From ZC4RG19 sp036279475 (GTDB taxonomy: Bacteria; Actinomycetota; Acidimicrobiia; Acidimicrobiales; VFJN01), in contig DASUJB010000216.1 in assembly GCA_036279475.1 (NCBI GenBank), positions 1 through 9,909 on the forward strand: 9,909 bases of DNA, given 5' to 3'. Below are positions 1 through 5,970 of this stretch, piece by piece (positions within the stretch are counted from its first letter, which is position 1; each line of letters begins with the position of its first letter). The notes under the pieces are model-generated. The model had not been told where the DNA came from and did no database searches. It was given only the letters and a program-made list of their open reading frames with translations. The translations under genes were made by a program, and so were the position numbers.

Positions 1-326
1 GCGTCGCGGGTCGCCAGATCGACGAAGCGACCGCTGATGTCGACGCCGAGGACCTCGATGCCCCGGGCGGCGAGGGCCCGGGCGTGGCGGCCCGGGCCGC
101 AGCCCACGTCGAGCACCCGCATGCCGGGCCGCAGGCCCAGCACGTCCACGAGGAAGGCCACCTCCTGCCCGGTCCCCTTGGTGAACGAGTAGCGCAGGTA
201 GGCGTCGCCCAGGTGCTCGGCCACCGGCTCGAACCAGTGCCGGTGCTCCCCGCCACGGGGCGGGAAGGGCACGGTGGGGCTGGCCGGGGCGGGGGCCGGG
301 GGACCGGGCACCGCCGGACCGGGCAC
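1..326 (-). CDS. Class I SAM-dependent methyltransferase, N-terminal part (cut by window edge)
   Basis: Only the first 108 codons are present; the C-terminus lies beyond the left edge. The Rossmann nucleotide-binding start is clear: motif I VLDVGCGPGRHA at about residues 71-82, then the acidic end of strand beta2 in EVLGVDIS (D96), which in this fold binds the ribose of S-adenosylmethionine. Before it is a helical region containing HWFEPVAEHLGDAYLRYSF. The substrate cannot be read from this part. The start is uncertain. I chose GTG at 326, which has GGGGG about 6 nt upstream; GTG at 311 or 272 is possible. With the 326 start the N-terminus is a disordered Pro/Ala tail containing a duplicated five-residue unit (VPGPA). 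It lies 22 nt after the polA stop on the same strand, so it is probably the last visible gene of that operon. Methyltransferase identity is confident; exact function is unknown. Confidence 0.85.
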   Translation of the reverse strand, partial: MPGPAVPGPPAPAPASPTVPFPPRGGEHRHWFEPVAEHLGDAYLRYSFTKGTGQEVAFLVDVLGLRPGMRVLDVGCGPGRHARALAARGIEVLGVDISGRFVDLATRD

Positions 327-330
327 CGCC
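301..330. repeat. Perfect 15-bp tandem duplication at the start of the methyltransferase gene
   Basis: The unit GGACCGGGCACCGCC occurs twice head to tail (301-315 and 316-330). Its length is a multiple of three, so it adds five residues (VPGPA repeated) to the predicted methyltransferase N-terminus without shifting the frame. It also duplicates the possible GTG start (326 and 311). Confidence 0.85.
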
Positions 331-345
331 GGCCCCCGGTGCCCG
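320..345 (-). promoter_or_regulatory. Hairpin at the polA/methyltransferase junction
   Basis: CGGGCACC (320-327) and GGTGCCCG (338-345) are perfect complements, giving an 8-bp stem with a 10-nt loop beginning 3 nt after the polA stop codon. On the mRNA the loop carries GGGGG, the only Shine-Dalgarno-like run here, and the GTG at 326 lies in the 3' arm. No T tract follows, so it is not a classical intrinsic terminator. It may modulate translation or read-through, or it may be a chance fold in GC-rich DNA. Confidence 0.4.
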
Positions 346-348
346 CCG

Positions 349-3060
349 TCAGCCCTTGGCATCGGCCCAGGTGGGGCCGAACGCCAGGTGGACCTCGAGG
401 GGCACCCGCAGCTCGACGGCCCCGGACATGGCCTCCGTCACCAGCTTGGCGGCGACGTCCCGCTCGGCCGGAGGCACGTCGAGGAGCACCTCGTCGTGCA
501 CCTGGAGGATCAACCGGCTGTCCATGCCCGCCGCCTCGAGGGCGTCCTCGATGCGGACCAGCGCCACCTTGAAGATGTCGGCAGCCAGCCCCTGGATGCC
601 GGCGTTCATGGCCTGCCGCTCGCCGGCCTGGCGGATGCGGAAGTTGCTCGAGGACAGCTCGGGGATCTGGCGGCGGCGACCGAACAGCGTCTCGGTGTAG
701 CCGCGCTCGCGGGCCTCGGCCACGGTCCGCTCCATGTACTGGCGCACCGACGGGAAGGCCTCGAAGTAGGCGGCCAGGATCAGCGCCGCCTCCTCGGTGG
801 GGATGTTGAGGCGCTGGGCCAGCCCGTAGGCCTCCATGCCGTAGGCCAGCCCGTAGCTGACCATCTTGGCCTTGGAGCGCTGCTCGACCGTGATCTCGCC
901 CGGGGCCACGCCGAACACCCGGGCCGCCGTCTCGGTATGGATGTCCCGCCCGGCGGAGAAGCTCTCGACGAGGCCCGGATCCTGGGCCAGGTGGGCGATG
1001 CAGCGCAGCTCGATCTGGTTGTAGTCGGCCACCAGCAGCTCGCACCCCGGGGCCGGCACGAACGCCCGCCGGAACTGCCGGCCGATGTCGCTGCGGACCG
1101 GGATGTTGTGCAGGTTGGGCTGGTCCGAGGACAGCCGGCCGGTGCGGGCGACGGTCTGGTTGAAGGTGGCGTGGATGCGACCGTCCGGCCCCACCTCGGC
1201 CAGCAGGCCGTCGCCGTAGGTCGACCGCAGCTTCTCGACCTCGCGGTAGGCGAGGAGGTGGTCGATGATGGGGTGCTGGCCGACCAGCCTCTCCAGGGAC
1301 GCGGCATCGGTGGAGTAGCCGGTCTTGGTCTTCTTCTGCGGCGTCAGCCCCAGCTTGTCGAAGAGGATCTCCCGGAGCTGCGGCGTCGAGTTGACGTTGA
1401 ACTCGCCGACGCCGGCGTCGTCCCAGATGGCCCGGCGCAGCCGCTCCACCTCGGCGGTGAGGCGGTCGCGCAGGCGGCGCAGCTCGTCGGCGTCGACCCC
1501 CACGCCGGCATCCTCCATCCGGGCCAGCACCCGGACGAGGGGCACCTCGACCTCGTCGTTCAGCGCCCGCAGGCCCTGGTCGTCGAGCGCCCGGCCGAGG
1601 GGGGCCACGAGCCGGTCCACCGCCAGGGCGTGGCGGGCCGTGCGCAGCGCCACGCCCGCCCCGTCGCCGGCACCGTCGAGGTCGAGCCGCCCCTCGGCCT
1701 CCGGGCCCTCGACCGGCAGCTCGAGGTGGGCGTAGCGCCTCAGCACCTCGTCGAGCAGGTAGCGGGACTCGGCCGGGTCGAGCAGGTAGGCGGCGATGGC
1801 CGTGTCGAGGGCCAGGGCCCGGACGTCGACGCCCAACCCGAGCAGGGACCGCACCAGGGCCTTGGCCTGGTGGGCGGCCACGGGCCGGCCTCCCGCCCCG
1901 GGACCGGCCACCAGCGCCCGCAGGGCGGCACGCACGGCCTCGTCGTCCAGGAGGTCGGAGCCCAGCCACGCCACCTCCCGCGCCGCCGGGTCGGTGACGA
2001 CGGCGACGCCCTCGAGCGGCGTGCGGCCCTCGCTGCCCCGCCAGGCGGCCGCCAAGGCCAACGGCGCACCGTCGCCACCGGCGCGCGCCTCGGCGAGCAC
2101 GCGGACCGCCTCGGCGGCCGTGCCCGAGGCGGTGAGCTCGGCCTCCAGGACCTCGGCCGCGGGGGAGCCCACGCCGAGATCGTCCCCCAGCGCCTCGGCG
2201 AGGCGCTCGGCCAAGCTGTGGAACTCGAGGAAGTCGAACAGGCGGCGCACCTCCTCCACGTCCGGGTCCCGGCGGTCGAGGTCGTCCACCGTCACCCCGA
2301 CGGGGGCGTCGCACACCAGGGCCATGAGCTCGGCGTTGCGCCGGATCTGGGCCTCGTGGGCCACGAGGTTGGCGCGCAGCCTGGGCGTCTGCTCGTCGAC
2401 GTGCTCGAAGATCCCGTCGATGCTGCCGTAGGCGTTGACCAGCCGGGCCGCCGTCTTCTCCCCCACGCCCGGCACACCGGGGAGGTTGTCCGAGGTGTCG
2501 CCCCGCAGGGCGGCGTACTGGAGGTAGAGGCGGGGCGGCACGCCGGTGCGCTCCTCGATCCCCGCCTCGTCGTAGAGCACGTAGTCGGAGACGCCCCGGC
2601 GGTTGTAGAGCACCTTGACGTGGGGGTCCTCGACGAGCTGGTAGGCGTCGCGGTCGCCCGTGACGACGATGACGTCGAGGCCGGCGTCGCGCGCCTGGGT
2701 GGCCAGGGTGGCGATGACGTCGTCGGCCTCGTAGCCGGGCAGGTCCAGCACCGTGATGCCCAGCGTCTCGACGACCTCGCGCACCAGGCCGATCTGCTGG
2801 CGCAGGATGTCGGGGGCGGCGGCCCGGTTGGCCTTGTAGCTGTCGAGCTGTTGGTGGCGGAACGTGGGCTCCGGACGGTCGAACGCCACCGCCATGCGCC
2901 GGTGCCCGTGGTCGCGCATGAGGTTGATCAGCATCGAGGTGAAGCCGAACACCGCGTTGGTGACCTGCCCCGAGGCCGTCGACAGGTCGGTGGGCAGGGC
3001 GAAGAACGCCCGGTAGGTGAGGGAGTTCCCGTCGATCAGGAGCAGCGGGTCGCCGGCCAT
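349..3060 (-). CDS. polA: DNA polymerase I (5'-nuclease + polymerase, no functional proofreading site)
   Basis: This 903-residue family A polymerase should fill gaps, process Okazaki fragments and serve excision repair. Residues 1 to about 290 are the FEN-type 5' nuclease: LLLIDGNSL with D10, the EADD acidic cluster 111-114, TGDRD near 134-138, and the helix-hairpin-helix stretch GDTSDNLPGVPGVGEKT (187-203). Residues about 310-480 keep the shape of the 3'-5' exonuclease domain but lack its DxE and other catalytic acids. The polymerase domain (about 490-903) has motif A DYNQIELR (679-686), the K732/Y736/Y740 motif B helix, and motif C QVHDEV (853-858). Y736 sits where E. coli has F762. The ATG start follows the pdtaR stop by 11 nt with no good Shine-Dalgarno, which suggests translational coupling. 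Length and motifs are complete. Confidence 0.98.
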   Translation of the reverse strand: MAGDPLLLIDGNSLTYRAFFALPTDLSTASGQVTNAVFGFTSMLINLMRDHGHRRMAVAFDRPEPTFRHQQLDSYKANRAAAPDILRQQIGLVREVVETLGITVLDLPGYEADDVIATLATQARDAGLDVIVVTGDRDAYQLVEDPHVKVLYNRRGVSDYVLYDEAGIEERTGVPPRLYLQYAALRGDTSDNLPGVPGVGEKTAARLVNAYGSIDGIFEHVDEQTPRLRANLVAHEAQIRRNAELMALVCDAPVGVTVDDLDRRDPDVEEVRRLFDFLEFHSLAERLAEALGDDLGVGSPAAEVLEAELTASGTAAEAVRVLAEARAGGDGAPLALAAAWRGSEGRTPLEGVAVVTDPAAREVAWLGSDLLDDEAVRAALRALVAGPGAGGRPVAAHQAKALVRSLLGLGVDVRALALDTAIAAYLLDPAESRYLLDEVLRRYAHLELPVEGPEAEGRLDLDGAGDGAGVALRTARHALAVDRLVAPLGRALDDQGLRALNDEVEVPLVRVLARMEDAGVGVDADELRRLRDRLTAEVERLRRAIWDDAGVGEFNVNSTPQLREILFDKLGLTPQKKTKTGYSTDAASLERLVGQHPIIDHLLAYREVEKLRSTYGDGLLAEVGPDGRIHATFNQTVARTGRLSSDQPNLHNIPVRSDIGRQFRRAFVPAPGCELLVADYNQIELRCIAHLAQDPGLVESFSAGRDIHTETAARVFGVAPGEITVEQRSKAKMVSYGLAYGMEAYGLAQRLNIPTEEAALILAAYFEAFPSVRQYMERTVAEARERGYTETLFGRRRQIPELSSSNFRIRQAGERQAMNAGIQGLAADIFKVALVRIEDALEAAGMDSRLILQVHDEVLLDVPPAERDVAAKLVTEAMSGAVELRVPLEVHLAFGPTWADAKG

Positions 3061-3081
3061 CGGCGCCCAGGCTAGGCGCCG
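3061..3081 (-). promoter_or_regulatory. Hairpin filling the pdtaR/polA junction, abutting the polA ATG
   Basis: CGGCGCC (3061-3067) and GGCGCCG (3075-3081) form a perfect 7-bp all-GC stem with a 7-nt loop. On the mRNA the 5' arm is the last pdtaR codons, the pdtaR stop codon TAG is in the loop, and the polA ATG begins at the first base after the stem. A ribosome finishing pdtaR would open it, so it could enforce coupled translation of polA. Role inferred. Confidence 0.4.
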
Positions 3082-3653
3082 GGCTCGATCTCGCCCTCGA
3101 TGACGCGATGGCTGATCTCCCGCATGGTGACCCGGTCCGACATCGCCCTCCGCTGGATGAAGCCGAACGCCGAGCTCTCGCTCATGGAGAACTCGTCCAT
3201 CAGCTTGCCCTTGGCCCGGTCGACGACCTTGCGGGTCTCGAGCTGCTCCTCCAGGCTCGCCGTCTGGTCCTGCAGGGCGCGCAGCTCCTTGAACCGGCCC
3301 AGCGCCACCTCGACGGCGGGCACGAGCTCGCTCCGCTCGAACGGCTTGACCAGGTAGGCCAGGGCGCCGGCGTCGCGGGCCTGCTCGATGAGGTCGCGCT
3401 GGCTGAAGGCCGTGAGGATGAGGACGGCCGCCCGCCGCTCGCCGGCGATCTCCCGGGCGGCGGACAGGCCGTCGAGGCCCGGCATCTTGATGTCGAGGAT
3501 GGCCAGGTCGGGCTCGAGCTCGCGCACGAGCTTCACGGCCTCGTCGCCCCGCCCTGTCTCGCCGACGACCTCGTACCCCTCGTCCTCGAGGGTCTCCTTC
3601 AGGTCGAGGCGGATGATGGCCTCGTCCTCGGCGATGACGACGCGGGTTGCCAA
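3072..3653 (-). CDS. pdtaR: ANTAR-domain response regulator, PdtaR type
   Basis: This 193-residue protein has an N-terminal receiver domain (about 4-118): acidic pocket E9-D10-E11, phospho-acceptor D54 in AILDIKMPGLDG, switch residue T81, and K103 in LVKPFE. A coiled linker then leads to an ANTAR domain (about 127-188) with VVDRAKGKLMDEFSMSE. Proteins of this family bind RNA and cause transcription antitermination when phosphorylated. The closest known case is mycobacterial PdtaR (Rv1626), also encoded near polA, whose sensor kinase is PdtaS; no kinase is encoded in this window. The start is TTG at 3653, chosen because AAAGGA lies 6 nt upstream and the protein then begins right at the receiver domain. 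The open frame runs far upstream to 4145, but that stretch overlaps other genes and has no domain. It lies 31 nt after the small upstream gene and 11 nt before polA, so it is probably co-transcribed with both. Confidence 0.93.
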   Translation of the reverse strand: MATRVVIAEDEAIIRLDLKETLEDEGYEVVGETGRGDEAVKLVRELEPDLAILDIKMPGLDGLSAAREIAGERRAAVLILTAFSQRDLIEQARDAGALAYLVKPFERSELVPAVEVALGRFKELRALQDQTASLEEQLETRKVVDRAKGKLMDEFSMSESSAFGFIQRRAMSDRVTMREISHRVIEGEIEPGA

Positions 3654-3659
3654 GGGCGT

Positions 3660-3665
3660 TCCTTT
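3660..3665 (-). promoter_or_regulatory. Ribosome binding site of pdtaR that fixes the TTG start
   Basis: AAAGGA on the minus strand ends 6 nt before the TTG at 3653. No in-frame ATG or GTG is comparably placed, so this site decides the start. Confidence 0.75.
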
Positions 3666-3684
3666 CGATCTTGCCGGCTGCGTT

Positions 3685-3984
3685 CTAGCGCGACTTCGAC
3701 TCGGCGACGAACTGGTCGAGCAGCGCGTCCTGGCGGTGCTCGAGGCGGTCGATCTCGGCGGCCACCTCGTCGCGGTGGCGGCGCATCGCCTGCGCGTGCC
3801 GCTCGGCCTGGCGGTGGTCGTGCTCGGCCACGGGCGTCTCGGAGACGAGCGAGCGCAGCCGGGCGTCGTCGGCCGCCTCCGCCAGGTGGGCGAGCTGCTC
3901 CGAGGACACCTCGAGCTCGCGGCGCAGCTGCCGGAGGCGCTCGCCGACCTGGCCGAGGCGGCGCTCGAGGGACGTCCTGGACAT
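3685..3984 (-). CDS. Small helical/coiled-coil protein of unknown function
   Basis: I do not recognise this 99-residue protein. It starts MSRTSLERRLGQVGERLR and is almost entirely charged and helical, with heptad-like Leu/Val/Ala spacing (ERRLGQVGERLRQLRRELEV, then about 62-92, including RDEVAAEIDRLEHRQDALLD). There is a His-rich stretch in the middle (HDHRQAERHAQAMRRHR). It has no signal peptide, no membrane segment and no cysteine. A dimeric or antiparallel coiled coil is the likeliest shape. The ATG at 3984 has no Shine-Dalgarno but a TACAAT box 7 nt upstream, so translation may be leaderless. It is the first gene of the run leading to pdtaR and polA, 31 nt before pdtaR. Support that it is real comes from its promoter placement, uninterrupted helical composition and filling of an otherwise empty operon-head slot. 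Function is unknown. Confidence 0.75.
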   Translation of the reverse strand: MSRTSLERRLGQVGERLRQLRRELEVSSEQLAHLAEAADDARLRSLVSETPVAEHDHRQAERHAQAMRRHRDEVAAEIDRLEHRQDALLDQFVAESKSR

Positions 3985-3991
3985 GCGACGG

Positions 3992-3997
3992 ATTGTA
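3992..3997 (-). promoter_or_regulatory. -10 box for the small gene-pdtaR-polA operon (probable leaderless transcript)
   Basis: TACAAT on the minus strand matches the sigma-A -10 consensus TATAAT at five of six positions, with 7 nt to the ATG at 3984. Since transcription normally starts about 6-8 nt after the -10 box, the mRNA would begin at or next to the start codon. No clear -35 is seen. Confidence 0.6.
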
Positions 3998-3999
3998 GG

Positions 4000-4026
4000 G
4001 GACGCCGTCCGGGTCGCTGGACGCCG
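4000..4026. repeat. Paired GGACGCCG repeats between divergent promoters
   Basis: GGACGCCG occurs at 4000-4007 and 4019-4026, 19 bp apart start to start (near two helical turns). The first copy also forms an 11-bp inverted repeat GGACG-C-CGTCC (4000-4010). Both lie between the two divergent -10 boxes. This could be an operator shared by both promoters, but short GC-rich repeats are common in this DNA. Confidence 0.3.
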
Positions 4027-4030
4027 CGGG

Positions 4031-4036
4031 TACGTT
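4031..4036 (+). promoter_or_regulatory. -10-like box for malQ (probable leaderless transcript)
   Basis: TACGTT fits the actinobacterial TAnnnT -10 pattern and lies 8 nt before the malQ ATG at 4045. No purine-rich Shine-Dalgarno precedes the ATG (the intervening bases are CGGCGGCG). No convincing -35 is visible. Confidence 0.45.
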
Positions 4037-4044
4037 CGGCGGCG

Positions 4045-5874
4045 ATGACCACCGACCCCTGGGGCATCGACGACGGGTACGTCGACACGACCGGGACCTG
4101 GCACCCGACGTCCCCGGAGACCCGGGAGGCGCTCCGGTGCGCCATGACGGGAGACGCCGAGGTGCCGCCGTCCCCGCCCCGCCCCCTGTGGGTCGTCCGG
4201 GCCGGCGCCGCCGAGCCCCTCCTGGGACCGTGCGAGCTGCACCTCGAAGGCGGGGAGCGGCGGCCCGCCTCCCCTGCCCTGCCGCCCGACCTGCCGATCG
4301 GCTACCACGAGCTGCACCCGCTCGACGGCGGGCCCGTCACCCGCCTGGTCGCCACCCCCGGCCGGTGCCACCTCCCGGCCGACCTGCGGGCGTGGGTGCT
4401 GGCCGTGCAGCTCCCGACGTGCCGGTCGGCGGCGAGCTGGGGCGTCGGCGACCTGGCCGACCTCCGCTCCCTGGGCGCGTGGGCAGCGGGCCGGGGTGCC
4501 GGCATGGTGGCGGTCAGCCCCCTCCACGCACCGCTGCCCCTCGACCGGGTCCAGCCCAGCCCCTACTTCCCGTCGAGCCGGCGATGGCTGAGCCCGCTGG
4601 CGCTCCGGGTCGAGGACGTGCCGGGCGCGGCGGGGTCAGCCGAGGTGGCGGCGCTCGCCCCCCGGGCCCGCGGCCTCAACTCCGGGGCCGTGGTCGACCG
4701 CGACGCGGCCTGGGCCCTGAAGCGCCGGGCGCTGGAGGCCGTGTGGTCGGCCGGCGTCGCCGACCGCGCCTTCGAGGCGTGGCGCGCCGCCATGGGCGAG
4801 CCGCTCGAGACCTACGCCCGGTTCTGCGCCCTGGCCGAGCACCACGGGAGCGGTTGGCGGAGCTGGCCTCCCGAGCACCGCCACCCGGCGGCGGCCGGCG
4901 TGGCCGCCTTCGGGGCGGCGAGGGCCGACCGGGTGGCGTTCTGGGCGTGGTTGCAGTACCTCGCCGACGGCCAGCTGCGGGAGGTGGAGGAGGCCGTCCC
5001 CCTCCTGACCGACCTGGCCATCGGCGTCGACCCCGACGGGGCCGACGCCTGGATCCACCAGGACGCCCTGGCCCACGGCGTGCGCGTCGGCGCCCCGCCC
5101 GACGAGTTCAACCGGCGGGGACAGGACTGGGGCCTGCCCCCGTTCACGCCTCACGGGCTGCGCGACGCCGCCTACGAGCCACTGGCCCGGTTGTGGAGGG
5201 CGGCCATGGGCCGTGGCGGGGGCCTGCGGATCGACCACGTGATGGGCCTGTTCCGCCTGTTCTGGATCCCGCCGGGGGGAGAGCCCGCCGACGGCGCCTA
5301 CGTGCGCTACCGCGGCGACGAGATGCTGGCCGTGCTGGCCATCGAGAGCGCCCGGGCCGGGACCGTGGTCGTGGGCGAGGACCTGGGCACCGTCGAGCCC
5401 GAGGTGCGGGCGGCGCTGGCCGGCGCCGACGTGCTGTCCTACCGCCTGGCCTGGTTCGAGGACGAGCCGCCCGAGCGCTACCCGGCGCGGGCCCTGGCCG
5501 CGGTGACCACCCACGACCTCCCCACCGTGGCCGGCGCCTGGTCCGGGGAGGATGCCGCCGACCAGCACGCCGCCGGCATCGAGCCCGACGAGCAGGCGCT
5601 CGACCGCTTGCGCCGGCGGCTGACCGACCTCACCGGCCTGGGTCCCGGTGCCGCCGTCGAGGACGTCATCGTCGCCGTCCACCGGCGGTTGGCGGCGGCG
5701 CCGAGCGCGCTGGTGGCCGCCACGCTCGAGGACGCCCTGGCGTCGCCCCGCCGGCCCAACCTCCCGGGCACCACGGACGAGCGGCCCAACTGGTCGATCG
5801 CGCTGCCGTCGCCGCTCGAGGAGGTGATGGAGGACCCCCTCGTGGCCAGGGTCCTCGAGGCCCTCCGCCGCTGA
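4045..5874 (+). CDS. malQ: 4-alpha-glucanotransferase (amylomaltase, GH77)
   Basis: This 609-residue cytoplasmic enzyme transfers alpha-1,4-glucan segments between maltodextrins during glycogen and maltodextrin turnover. Family GH77 hallmarks are all present: SPYFPSSRRWLSPLALRVED (172-191), the donor-site stretch VRVGAPPDEFN, RIDHVMGLFRLFWIPPG with nucleophile D397, VVGEDLGTV with acid/base E445, TTHDLPTVAGAW with transition-state residue D491, and the C-terminal PNLPGTTDERPNWSIALP. Residues 1 to about 115 form an N-terminal extension (WGIDDGYVDTTGTWHPTSPE) seen in longer actinobacterial MalQ proteins and absent from short ones such as the Thermus enzyme. The ATG at 4045 was chosen because it begins this extension and has a -10 box 8 nt upstream. 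The frame stays open back to 3388, but that part lies antisense to pdtaR and the small gene. No other glycogen or maltose gene is in the window. It converges on the VWA gene. Confidence 0.95.
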   Translation: MTTDPWGIDDGYVDTTGTWHPTSPETREALRCAMTGDAEVPPSPPRPLWVVRAGAAEPLLGPCELHLEGGERRPASPALPPDLPIGYHELHPLDGGPVTRLVATPGRCHLPADLRAWVLAVQLPTCRSAASWGVGDLADLRSLGAWAAGRGAGMVAVSPLHAPLPLDRVQPSPYFPSSRRWLSPLALRVEDVPGAAGSAEVAALAPRARGLNSGAVVDRDAAWALKRRALEAVWSAGVADRAFEAWRAAMGEPLETYARFCALAEHHGSGWRSWPPEHRHPAAAGVAAFGAARADRVAFWAWLQYLADGQLREVEEAVPLLTDLAIGVDPDGADAWIHQDALAHGVRVGAPPDEFNRRGQDWGLPPFTPHGLRDAAYEPLARLWRAAMGRGGGLRIDHVMGLFRLFWIPPGGEPADGAYVRYRGDEMLAVLAIESARAGTVVVGEDLGTVEPEVRAALAGADVLSYRLAWFEDEPPERYPARALAAVTTHDLPTVAGAWSGEDAADQHAAGIEPDEQALDRLRRRLTDLTGLGPGAAVEDVIVAVHRRLAAAPSALVAATLEDALASPRRPNLPGTTDERPNWSIALPSPLEEVMEDPLVARVLEALRR

Positions 5875-5883
5875 GGCCAGGAG

Positions 5884-5957
5884 CGCCCGCCTGCCGTGGC
5901 GCGGGCGACGTCGCCGCCTCCGACGGGCCCACCGGGCCTGCCGCCGGCCCCCGCCGG
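5884..5957. terminator. Hairpin cluster between convergent malQ and VWA genes
   Basis: The 96-bp gap between the convergent stop codons contains several perfect stems: CGCCCGC/GCGGGCG (5884-5890 with 5901-5907), the 12-bp palindrome GGCGACGTCGCC (5904-5915), GGCCC/GGGCC (5926-5938) and CCGGC/GCCGG (5944-5957). None is followed by a T tract, so these are not textbook intrinsic terminators. Position between converging genes makes a bidirectional termination or RNA-end-protecting role plausible. Confidence 0.35.
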
Positions 5958-5970
5958 GAGGGGAGCGCGC

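Noticed and set aside
274..3075. 933-codon open frame on the plus strand opposite polA
   Set aside because: It is the antisense shadow of polA: Gly/Val/Leu/Arg/His-rich, low-complexity, no domain. polA has every family motif in the opposite strand.
3388..4044. Upstream extension of the malQ frame
   Set aside because: It lies antisense to pdtaR and the small gene, has no MalQ similarity, and the ATG at 4045 begins the known N-terminal extension.
3654..4145. Upstream extension of the pdtaR frame
   Set aside because: It would overlap the small gene and malQ, has Arg/Ser-rich composition with no domain, and a Shine-Dalgarno precedes the TTG at 3653.
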